A stretch of DNA of 6,394 nt, from NCBI GenBank assembly GCA_902482185.1, contig CABSZR010000087.1, forward strand, positions 1 to 6,394, written 5' to 3'. Position numbers and translations under genes: made by a program. The notes beneath the pieces are model-generated. The model was not told where the DNA came from, made no database searches, and worked only from the letters and a program-made list of their open reading frames with translations. This document shows, in pieces, positions 1 to 4,810 of the stretch; position 1 is the first letter of the stretch; each line of letters opens with the position of its first letter. Origin of the DNA: an uncultured Collinsella sp. (lineage in GTDB: Bacteria > Actinomycetota > Coriobacteriia > Coriobacteriales > Coriobacteriaceae).

Positions 1-775
1 TCTCGGTGCGCGCCTTCTTTTCGCTGGCATTTTCCACGAGCTCCAGGACGCGTGCGACGGTGGACTCGCCAAAGGGCTTGGTGGTGCGCACGTGGATGAG
101 GCCCGTCATGTTGATGCAGCCGCTGATGATATCGTCTCCGGTTTTGGCCGGGCGGGGGACCGACTCGCCGGTAAGGGCGGCGGTGTCGAGCTGTGTCTCG
201 CCCTCGACGATGACGCCGTCGATAGGCACGCGCTCACCGGGCTTGACCACGATCACGGTGCCGACGGCGATGTCATCGGGGAAGACCTGCTCGAGTGTGC
301 CGTCGGGCTGCTCGACGTTAGCGTAGTCGGGCGCGATGTCCATCATGGCACTGATCGACTTGCGGCTCTTGCCCACGGCGTACGCCTGAAACAGCTCGCC
401 GACCTGGTAGAGCAGCATGACGGCGGCGCCTTCGGCCATGTGCGGGTCGGTATCGGGGAAGAGCACCATGGCAAACGCGCCGATGGTCGCGACGGCCATG
501 AGGAAGCTCTCGTCGAAGGCCTTGCCGCGGCGGATGTTATTGAATGCCTTTTGCAGTACGTCGTAGCCGGCAATCAAAAACGGCACGAGGAACAGCACAA
601 AGCTGGCGTAGATGTCGCCCGGGGTGCCGAATGCGGCGGTAAGGGTACCGAGCTCGTCGAGGACGTACACCACGGCAAAAATGCCCAGCGCTACCAGGAT
701 GCGGTTGCGCTTATGCTCGAGTGATTCTTTTTTCTTGCGCTTCTTCTTTTTCTTTTCGGGGTCGGCGGTGGCCAT
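1..775 (-). CDS. P1B-type heavy-metal-transporting ATPase, N-terminal part (cut by window edge)
   Basis: Membrane pump that couples ATP hydrolysis to metal export, probably Zn/Cd/Pb (P1B-2, CadA/ZntA-like). 258 residues are visible and the gene runs off base 1. The start is the ATG at 775-773, preceded by GGGAGG nine bases away. In order: a Lys-rich head (K8-K12, K14-K16), hydrophobic segments near residues 26-40, 54-72, 90-106 and 113-134, the family signature YQVGELFQ (123-130) followed by AVGKSRKSI (133-141), then the actuator domain with LTGES at 201-205 (TGES is the dephosphorylation motif). The phosphorylation (DKTGT) and CPx motifs lie outside the window, so metal specificity cannot be read directly. 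There is no N-terminal HMA domain; a separate HMA protein is encoded just upstream. An operator-like dyad sits in front of the gene. Family certain, Zn/Cd/Pb preference inferred from the repressor and the P1B-2-like YQVGELFQ region. Confidence 0.93.
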   Translation of the reverse strand, partial: MATADPEKKKKKRKKKESLEHKRNRILVALGIFAVVYVLDELGTLTAAFGTPGDIYASFVLFLVPFLIAGYDVLQKAFNNIRRGKAFDESFLMAVATIGAFAMVLFPDTDPHMAEGAAVMLLYQVGELFQAYAVGKSRKSISAMMDIAPDYANVEQPDGTLEQVFPDDIAVGTVIVVKPGERVPIDGVIVEGETQLDTAALTGESVPRPAKTGDDIISGCINMTGLIHVRTTKPFGESTVARVLELVENASEKKARTE

Positions 776-798
776 GACTCGTATCCTCCCATTTGAAT

Positions 799-818
799 GT
801 ATGAACACTCGCTCATAT
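799..818. promoter_or_regulatory. ArsR/SmtB-type operator in front of the ATPase gene (site C)
   Basis: GTATGAACACTCGCTCATAT matches the operator at 1536-1555 at 17 of 20 positions and has the same TATGA...TCATA dyad. It lies 24-43 bases upstream of the ATPase start and overlaps the likely -10 region on the minus strand. A repressor bound here would block ATPase transcription independently of the repressor operon promoter. Confidence 0.75.
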
Positions 819-844
819 AATTTCGCGAGCAAAGGCCGCGGCAA
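815..844 (-). promoter_or_regulatory. candidate promoter for the ATPase gene
   Basis: On the minus strand TTGCCG (844-839) and TTATAT (820-815) are 18 bases apart, a plausible sigma-70-type pair. The -10 overlaps operator site C. The match to consensus is moderate, so transcription may also read through from the upstream operon. Confidence 0.4.
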
Positions 845-855
845 GCGCGACCTTG

Positions 856-872
856 CAGGTTGGCGTAACCTG
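856..872. other. small hairpin between HMA gene and ATPase gene
   Basis: CAGGTT and AACCTG form a perfect 6-bp stem with a 5-base loop, starting three bases after the HMA stop codon on the minus strand. No T-run follows, so it is not a convincing intrinsic terminator. It could be a weak attenuator or an RNA-processing or stability element. Confidence 0.35.
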
Positions 873-874
873 GG

Positions 875-1093
875 CTAGAGAATGATCTCGCAGTCCGGCT
901 CGGCGTCGGCGGTAAACTCCACGACGCGGTCGAGGACCTCGTCGAACTCGGCGTCATCGGCCTCGAGCGTCAACTTCTGGGTCATAAAGTTGACCGAAAC
1001 GGATTTGACGCCCTCGAGCTTGGCCAACTCGTCCTGAAGCTCGCGCGCACAGTTGGCGCAATCGATCTCATCGAGCTTGTACTGCTTTTTCAT
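875..1093 (-). CDS. stand-alone HMA-domain heavy-metal-binding protein (72 aa)
   Basis: A single ferredoxin-like heavy-metal-associated domain, probably a soluble cytosolic metallochaperone that hands metal to the neighbouring ATPase. The whole 72-residue protein is the domain: the metal loop I-D-C-A-N-C (Cys12, Cys15) follows the first beta strand, and GVKSVSVNF (28-36) matches the second-strand region seen in CopZ and CadA N-domains. An acidic tail with a third cysteine (Cys68, in EPDCEIIL) ends the protein. ATG start at 1093-1091 with AAAGGA seven bases upstream. It lies 62 bases after the repressor stop, so the two are probably cotranscribed. The acidic residue next to the CxxC (Asp11) recalls Zn/Cd-binding HMA domains, but the sequence alone does not settle the metal. 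Confidence 0.88.
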   Translation of the reverse strand: MKKQYKLDEIDCANCARELQDELAKLEGVKSVSVNFMTQKLTLEADDAEFDEVLDRVVEFTADAEPDCEIIL

Positions 1094-1155
1094 GGTGGGT
1101 TCCTTTCCCGTTTTTGCGGCTTGGGTGCAGGCCGCGCTGGTACCGTGGTTGGTTG

Positions 1156-1521
1156 CTATTCGCAGATATGGCTCATGCCCTGGTTGAGCATGGTGTAGAC
1201 GTGGTCGTCGGCAAGCGAGTAGAGGATATTGCGCCCGTCGCGCCGGAATTTAACCAGGTGCGACTGCTTGAGTGTGCGCAGCTGGTGCGACACCGCGGAC
1301 TGCGAGGTTTCGGTCGCTTCGGCGATGTCTGCCACGCAGAGCTCGCGGCCCATGAGGGCGTAAAGGATCTTGATACGCGTGGTGTCGCTGAAGACCTTGA
1401 ACAGGTCGGCGAGGTCGTAGAGAAGCTCCTCGTCGGGAAGGTCCTCGGGCGAGCAGGTGGTGGGGATCACTGGCTCGGTGGCCTCGGTGTCGGGTTTCGT
1501 TTCATCAACGCGGATGCTCAT
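1156..1521 (-). CDS. ArsR/SmtB-family metal-responsive transcriptional repressor
   Basis: Dimeric winged-helix repressor that leaves DNA on binding metal. The 121-residue length is typical. The core starts near residue 33. ELCVADI (60-66) is the alpha-3 helix, and TSQSAVSHQLRTLK (72-85) is the DNA-recognition helix, almost identical to that of SmtB/CadC. The C-terminal helix carries Asp105, His107, His118 and Glu121, the exact DxH-(x10)-HxxE spacing of the alpha-5 Zn site of SmtB. Cys62 and Asp65 in ELCVAD plus Cys23 in the N-terminal arm could form the alpha-3N Cd/Pb/Zn site. ATG start at 1521-1519 with AAAGGA seven bases upstream. It heads an operon with the HMA gene, and two operators precede it, implying autoregulation. 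Zn(II), possibly Cd(II) or Pb(II), as inducer is inference from the ligands. Confidence 0.93.
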   Translation of the reverse strand: MSIRVDETKPDTEATEPVIPTTCSPEDLPDEELLYDLADLFKVFSDTTRIKILYALMGRELCVADIAEATETSQSAVSHQLRTLKQSHLVKFRRDGRNILYSLADDHVYTMLNQGMSHICE

Positions 1522-1535
1522 TGCAATATCCTTTC

Positions 1536-1555
1536 ATATGAACATGCGCTCATAT
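1536..1555. promoter_or_regulatory. ArsR/SmtB-type operator in the repressor leader (site A)
   Basis: ATATGAACATGCGCTCATAT is an inverted repeat (ATATGA...TCATAT) of the type bound by SmtB/CadC-like repressors. It lies directly upstream of the AAAGGA ribosome binding site and a few bases downstream of the predicted transcription start. Binding here would block elongation or open-complex formation. Confidence 0.8.
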
Positions 1556-1567
1556 AACTTGCTTTCG

Positions 1568-1595
1568 ATTATATGAGTGTATGTTCATATGTCAA
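1568..1595 (-). promoter_or_regulatory. strong sigma-70-type promoter of the repressor/HMA operon
   Basis: On the minus strand there is a perfect TTGACA (1595-1590) and a perfect TATAAT (1573-1568) with a 16-base spacer. Operator site B fills the spacer exactly. Transcription would start near 1561, about 40 bases before the repressor ATG. Confidence 0.85.
1571..1590. promoter_or_regulatory. ArsR/SmtB-type operator inside the promoter (site B)
   Basis: ATATGAGTGTATGTTCATAT is a 20-bp dyad with 6-bp perfect arms. Its reverse complement differs from site A at only two positions. It covers the spacer between -35 and -10, the usual position for ArsR-family repression by occlusion of RNA polymerase. 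Confidence 0.85.
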
Positions 1596-1674
1596 TACAA
1601 TTTGCGTTAATTTCGATGACTGCTTGCCGCCTCTGCGATTTTCTGTGGGTTGGGAGACATCGACGCAATGCTCG

Positions 1675-1702
1675 CCAACATATTTCGAGATGTTCGGCTA
1701 GC
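1675..1702 (+). repeat. 25-29 bp interspersed repeat, copy R1
   Basis: Reads CCAACATATTTCGAG then ATGTTCGGCTAGC. It is 24/28 identical to the reverse complement of copy R3 (3490-3517). Together with five bases to its left it also matches R4 (1671-1698 against 3331-3358, 23/28). It lies on the distal side of the endonuclease-like gene. Confidence 0.7.
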
Positions 1703-1862
1703 ATGCTAAGAAAGCCACCTTGAGAAGCATTAGAACTGTTCATATTTGTACTTTATCGTGTCAAATACCGCGAGAATCAGTTCTTCCTCTACGGGAGTTT
1801 CTGCAGAATCAGTTTTATCTAAAGTTATATTGAGCATTGCTGCAGCCAATCTGGCGCATCGG

Positions 1863-1891
1863 TGGCCGAATAAGTCGAAAAATGTAGGTGG
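1863..1891 (-). repeat. 25-29 bp interspersed repeat, copy R2
   Basis: On the minus strand CCACCTACATTTTTCGAC then TTATTCGGCCA. It differs from R3 at only two of 29 positions. It is inverted with respect to R1 and lies 20 bases beyond the stop codon of the endonuclease-like gene. Confidence 0.8.
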
Positions 1892-1910
1892 ACATCCGCA
1901 GAGATCGCCT

Positions 1911-3341
1911 TTAGAAGAGCGAATTCTCAATTAGATCAATAATCGTGTCGTCTTCCGTGCGGTTTTCATCGATTTTTGCGAACATGTCGCATTCCCAAGC
2001 CCCATTGATTTCCTCAGCAAGGGCCCCGACGTGTTGCATGTCGTCGGGTTCGGGCACATCGTTGATGCTCGGGTCATCAGCTTGCGGATATTGGCTTGCA
2101 ATTTCGCGCTTGGCGGCCTCTTCTTCTTTGAGTGTCTCCAGGACGCGGCGACCGTATTCGAAGTAGCGCCGCAAGACAAATTGACGAAGAGTTTCTTGCA
2201 GGATGGCGAAGTTATCCGGGAGTCGACCGGGCCATATCTTCTCGCGAATGCGAATCGCTTCCATGACCCGTTTAAAAGCGGACTGCTTGAAAAACGAATG
2301 ACGATTAACTGTGATAACGGCATATCCCATGTTTCGCAGCGTGTTTCGGCGCTCCTCGTCAATTGATTGCTGCTCGGGTTCGTCGTGGTAAAAGCCGTTG
2401 TATTCGATATCGGTCATCGAATTTTCGAGCAGCGCGTCGAGGTAGAAAACCGTCCGTCGCGTTAGGGCGGCGTATCTTTTGGGGACTGGGATCGGATAAT
2501 CCGTTTTGATAGCGCGTATGGCTAAGCCACCCATTGACTTGGGCATTGTCAGCATCATGACAAACGCCGTTTCGAGTGGGGAGCGACAGCCTTCGTGTAC
2601 ATAAGAAAGTGCCTTAAGTGCTTTATTAGATCCACGATACCCCGGTGCCTCTGAAAAGAAGGCTCTGAGCTCTTCAACGCTGGTTAGGGCTGGGCGCTCG
2701 CGATATTGAGTTTCGTCGGACGTTCCAAGCGCGTAGGAGCCGCAGATTTCAAAGTAATACTCAACGAGCTCCGAAAGGTTGAGGTCGGCTGTTGCTTCTA
2801 ACGCGCACAGCTTGATATCGACGATGTAGACGTTCGGCTCGAGTTCTAGGTAGCTTTCTGCATCAAACGTATAGCGCGTGCAGTGGCAGATGCAGCCCTT
2901 GCGGTGCCTTTTGGCATTATTGGAAAACGTCAGCACATGGATACGTTCAGAATCGACATTCTTTCTGTTGAGCCATGCTCGTGCCGCTTCCAGGTCGGAC
3001 GTGGTCGGCGCAGACACCCTGATCTTTTCCATAGGTATGGGACCGGTCGCGTAGCTTGCGAGCGAGTTGGCTGTTTGGTATACAGCGCGTGCCGTGGTAT
3101 GTGACAGAATGATTCCCATACGCGCATGATGGCATAGCGGACGCCGCATACGCCCGAAACTTCGGGCAACGGTATTGGGGCGCGGCTTATCTTCTGCGAA
3201 CGGTGGGTTTTTGAGCTGTCGTATTGAGGGAGCAGCTTTGGCTGGGGAGGTTTCTGCCGGCTGCCCCTTTTTGATGAACTTTAGTTGCGGATTCGTAGCT
3301 TCTAAGCGTTTTTGCCGACCGCTCAGATGCCTCACCAACAT
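1911..3341 (-). CDS. DUF559/Vsr-like putative endonuclease protein, coriobacterial type
   Basis: Function unknown. The C-terminal half has the layout of a DUF559/Vsr-like PD-(D/E)XK nuclease: SPLE (254-257), then P..KSMGG (267-272), then VFYLDALL (298-305), DIEYNGFYH (311-319) and D328..RR..L...GYAVITV (331-345). Candidate catalytic residues are Glu257, Asp302 and Glu313; Asn315 stands where Asp is commoner. The N-terminal half resembles the region preceding DUF559 in many actinobacterial proteins (ILSHTTARAVYQ at 78-89, ERIHVLTF at 132-139, LSELVEYYFEICGSYAL at 189-205). A small cysteine cluster C150-x-C152-H-C154 may bind metal. A charged, possibly coiled tail follows residue 385. The ATG at 3341 lacks a ribosome binding site and lies inside repeat R4, and residues 1-74 look unlike the family, so the true start may be Met65 (3149) or Met75 (3119). 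Base composition is visibly more A+T-rich than the flanking genes, which suggests transfer. A defence role is speculation. Confidence 0.8.
   Translation of the reverse strand: MLVRHLSGRQKRLEATNPQLKFIKKGQPAETSPAKAAPSIRQLKNPPFAEDKPRPNTVARSFGRMRRPLCHHARMGIILSHTTARAVYQTANSLASYATGPIPMEKIRVSAPTTSDLEAARAWLNRKNVDSERIHVLTFSNNAKRHRKGCICHCTRYTFDAESYLELEPNVYIVDIKLCALEATADLNLSELVEYYFEICGSYALGTSDETQYRERPALTSVEELRAFFSEAPGYRGSNKALKALSYVHEGCRSPLETAFVMMLTMPKSMGGLAIRAIKTDYPIPVPKRYAALTRRTVFYLDALLENSMTDIEYNGFYHDEPEQQSIDEERRNTLRNMGYAVITVNRHSFFKQSAFKRVMEAIRIREKIWPGRLPDNFAILQETLRQFVLRRYFEYGRRVLETLKEEEAAKREIASQYPQADDPSINDVPEPDDMQHVGALAEEINGAWECDMFAKIDENRTEDDTIIDLIENSLF
3151..3168. repeat. short inverted repeat inside the 5' part of the endonuclease-like frame
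   Basis: GCCCGAA and TTCGGGC form an uninterrupted dyad separated by only two bases, just upstream of Met65 on the minus strand. It could be a regulator site in the leader if translation starts at Met65 or Met75. It could also be coding coincidence. Confidence 0.3.
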
Positions 3342-3359
3342 AATTTGAGTTATTCGGCC
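3335..3359 (+). repeat. 25-29 bp interspersed repeat, copy R4
   Basis: Reads CCAACATAATTTGAG then TTATTCGGCC. It is 20/25 identical to the reverse complement of R3 and the same orientation as R1. It overlaps the first codons of the longest version of the endonuclease-like frame, which argues that translation starts further in. Confidence 0.6.
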
Positions 3360-3491
3360 TTATCCTATACAAATGGTGCGATCGCAACGTCCTATTCGAA
3401 TTGATTCAGGTAGATTTATGGGGCTTGGTTGCGAAATTAAGGCGATTTTAGCTTCGATTGCGGTTCAAGGGGCCTTGACTAGTGGTTCAGC

Positions 3492-3520
3492 TGGCCGAAC
3501 AACTCGAAAAATGTAGGTGG
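3492..3520 (-). repeat. 25-29 bp interspersed repeat, copy R3
   Basis: On the minus strand CCACCTACATTTTTCGAG then TTGTTCGGCCA. It matches R2 at 27 of 29 positions and has the same orientation. It forms an inverted pair with R4, mirroring the R1/R2 pair on the other side of the gene. Confidence 0.8.
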
Positions 3521-3568
3521 GCCAACCTGCCGACTATGTGAAGCACGCGTATTTGCTCGTTTTGATGA

Positions 3569-3604
3569 AAACTAGGGTGCAGCCATAAGGCTGCGCCCTA
3601 GTTT
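3569..3604 (-). terminator. strong hairpin terminator after the exonuclease gene
   Basis: AAACTAGGG and CCCTAGTTT, with inner GCAGCC and GGCTGC, form a 16-position stem with one imperfect pair and an ATAA loop. Read on the minus strand the stem ends in GTTTTC, a short U-run, 65 bases after the exonuclease stop. The stem is symmetrical enough to act in both directions, but no plus-strand gene ends here. Confidence 0.8.
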
Positions 3605-3669
3605 ACTGCGTGTCGGTGTGCCCAGACGGATTGCGCTGTGCCTGGCAGGCGCTCCCGCAGATGGATCGG

Positions 3670-4638
3670 TTATTTCGCGAATAGGTTCTTGAGGTTGAAC
3701 TCGGCTTGGACGGTGCGGAGCATGAGGTCGGTGTCGTCCAGACCCAGATGCTGCTCGTTGGCATCGGCGGCGAGGGTGCCACGGCGGCGCGCCCAGTTCT
3801 CGAGCGCGGCGGGCGCGGACTCGCGGGGGAGCGAGCGCACGTCGGCGTCCAAGCTGCGGCAGATCTGGCGCGAGTCGATGACGATAATCTTGCCGGCGCG
3901 GCGTGCCTCGGCGTAACCGTCCAGATGAATTTTGAACCAGCTGTCCTCGAACGCGGCGTTATGCGCCATGTACGGGTACTTCTTCATAAGCTTGAGCAGC
4001 TGCTTCTGCAATTCCTTGTTCTCGCGGAAGGGTGTTTTGCCGTCGATGTCGTCCCAGGTGATGTGGTGGATATTCGACAACGGCACATCCTCGCCGCGGT
4101 AGATATCGGGCAGGCCGCAGTAGTGTGCCTCGGCGTCATGCGGCACGGCGTCGCTGGTGAGCTCCATGATCTCCCAGCCCACGTTGATGATATAGCCGCG
4201 CTCGGGTGCACGGCCGGTGGTCTCGATGTCGATACCGAGCACGGTGCCCTGGATGGGCTTGCGGGCGTAGGCCACGCCGAGCGCGTCGCGGTCGCCGCGG
4301 ATCTCGCGCATTACCGACGCGGCGGTGCGCTTTTGCATCTTACCGATGGCGGCGCAGGTGTCGGCATCGGACAGGCCGCGCGAAAGCGTCGCGGGCGTCA
4401 CGTTGCGCAGGCGCGCCTCGCCAATCTGGTCGCACAGGTCGCGGTTGCGGTCAGCCAGGTCGCGCACGGTGGCAAAGTCGAAGCTGGGGTCGCCCTCGGC
4501 GGTAAAGTACTCGGTTTCGAGCACCTTAAGGGCCTCTTCGCCCTTCTGGCGCTCGGACTCCATGGCGCCGTGATCGCCATAGATAAACATGGGAATAAAC
4601 GGCTGGCGCTCGTATTCGAGTGCTTGCGAAACGTTCAT
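3670..4638 (-). CDS. DEDDh-family 3'-5' exonuclease-like protein with novel N-terminal region
   Basis: Predicted cytosolic nuclease with a DnaQ/RNase T fold that removes nucleotides from 3' ends by two-metal catalysis. The substrate is unknown. 322 residues. The exonuclease core covers about 131-312: Exo I is GIDIETTG (135-142, Asp137 and Glu139), Exo II is AHNAAFED (225-232), and Exo III is HLGLDDTD (297-304), with His297 and Asp302 in the H-x4-D spacing of the DEDDh subgroup. In DnaQ an Asp follows HNAxF; here that position is Glu231, with Asp232 next. Residues 1-125 are charged, lack membrane segments or a signal peptide, and match no domain I recognise. The ATG at 4638 has AGGAG seven bases upstream. 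The gene stands alone, divergent from the permease, and ends at a strong terminator. Confidence 0.88.
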   Translation of the reverse strand: MNVSQALEYERQPFIPMFIYGDHGAMESERQKGEEALKVLETEYFTAEGDPSFDFATVRDLADRNRDLCDQIGEARLRNVTPATLSRGLSDADTCAAIGKMQKRTAASVMREIRGDRDALGVAYARKPIQGTVLGIDIETTGRAPERGYIINVGWEIMELTSDAVPHDAEAHYCGLPDIYRGEDVPLSNIHHITWDDIDGKTPFRENKELQKQLLKLMKKYPYMAHNAAFEDSWFKIHLDGYAEARRAGKIIVIDSRQICRSLDADVRSLPRESAPAALENWARRRGTLAADANEQHLGLDDTDLMLRTVQAEFNLKNLFAK

Positions 4639-4699
4639 ATAACTGCTCCTTGGACGGGCCGCGTCGCGCGGCTCGGGTTTGTCGAGTTATGGCGAGATG

Positions 4700-4721
4700 A
4701 TAGTTTACCATGGGCAACTAT
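4700..4721. promoter_or_regulatory. dyad in the divergent promoter region
   Basis: ATAGTT and AACTAT form 6-bp arms around a 10-base centre (TACCATGGGC). The dyad lies between the divergent exonuclease and permease genes and touches the -35 of the permease promoter. It could be an operator serving either gene. No regulator is identifiable. Confidence 0.3.
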
Positions 4722-4748
4722 TGGCATCGCGCCTAGGACAACTACAAT
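4721..4748 (+). promoter_or_regulatory. likely promoter of the permease gene
   Basis: TTGGCA (4721-4726) and TACAAT (4743-4748) are 16 bases apart, a good sigma-70-type match on the plus strand. Transcription would start near 4755, giving a leader of about 55 bases. Confidence 0.55.
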
Positions 4749-4778
4749 ACCCTAGTTGACCGCTAGGACTTTTACAAT
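4733..4778 (+). repeat. two 16-bp direct repeats, 30-bp period, in the permease promoter
   Basis: CTAGGACAACTACAAT (4733-4748) and CTAGGACTTTTACAAT (4763-4778) differ only in the middle three bases and start exactly 30 bases apart. CCTAG at 4751-4755 also forms inverted pairs with the flanking CTAGG units. The first copy contains the -10 and the second lies in the leader, so a regulator binding both would control the permease. Confidence 0.5.
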
Positions 4779-4810
4779 GCTGCCGAAAGACACGAAAGGT
4801 TCCATCCGTC

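Larger units (their letters stand above)
1596..1910. other. gene-poor stretch between metal operon and endonuclease-like gene
   Basis: No convincing gene. The stretch is A+T-richer than the metal genes and carries two copies of the window's 25-29 bp repeat in opposite orientation (1675-1702 and 1863-1891), plus a 10-bp palindrome TAGCATGCTA at 1699-1708 touching the first copy. A 66-codon minus-strand frame with a TTG start (1730-1930) overlaps the end of the long gene but resembles nothing I know. No clear terminator for the long gene was seen. Confidence 0.5.
3360..3669. other. intergenic stretch upstream of the endonuclease-like gene
   Basis: No gene seen on either strand. It holds repeat R3, the hairpin terminator at 3569-3604 and A+T-rich sequence that must contain the minus-strand promoter of the endonuclease-like gene. 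A possible weak -10 (TATAGGAT on the minus strand near 3366-3359) is not supported by a good -35. The part at 3606-3669 shows no recognisable element. Confidence 0.5.

Noticed and set aside
92..724. 210-codon plus-strand frame
   Set aside because: It is the antisense shadow of the P1B ATPase, whose motifs on the minus strand are unmistakable.
1116..1135. GCGGC...GCCGC stem between repressor and HMA gene
   Set aside because: Only five pairs with a ten-base loop and no T-run; it is not expected to stop transcription within what looks like an operon.
1730..1930. 66-codon minus-strand frame overlapping the end of the long gene
   Set aside because: It needs a TTG start without a ribosome binding site, shows no recognisable domain, and about ten of its codons are the dispersed repeat R2.
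1931..2362. 143-codon minus-strand frame within the endonuclease-like gene
   Set aside because: It overlaps fully in another frame, is rich in Ser/Arg/Lys, and has no domain; it is not needed to explain any frameshift, because the main frame is intact.
3409..3417. GGTAGATTT, identical to one arm of the hairpin repeat near 5970
   Set aside because: No matching second arm or GGGACATG core follows, so a nine-base match is not enough to call a copy.
1863..3520. The repeat read as a conserved peptide (PPTFF-D/E-LFG) because the two R2/R3 differences fall on third codon positions
   Set aside because: The same frame has a stop inside R4 and directly after the core in R1, and no start codon lies near R3. 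A non-coding repeat is more likely.
3706..4755. 349-codon plus-strand frame
   Set aside because: It is antisense to the exonuclease gene and has no family features. Long antisense frames are expected in G+C-rich coding DNA.
4751..4778. TTGACC (4756-4761) and TACAAT (4773-4778) as a second permease promoter
   Set aside because: The spacer is only 11 bases, too short for a sigma-70 promoter.
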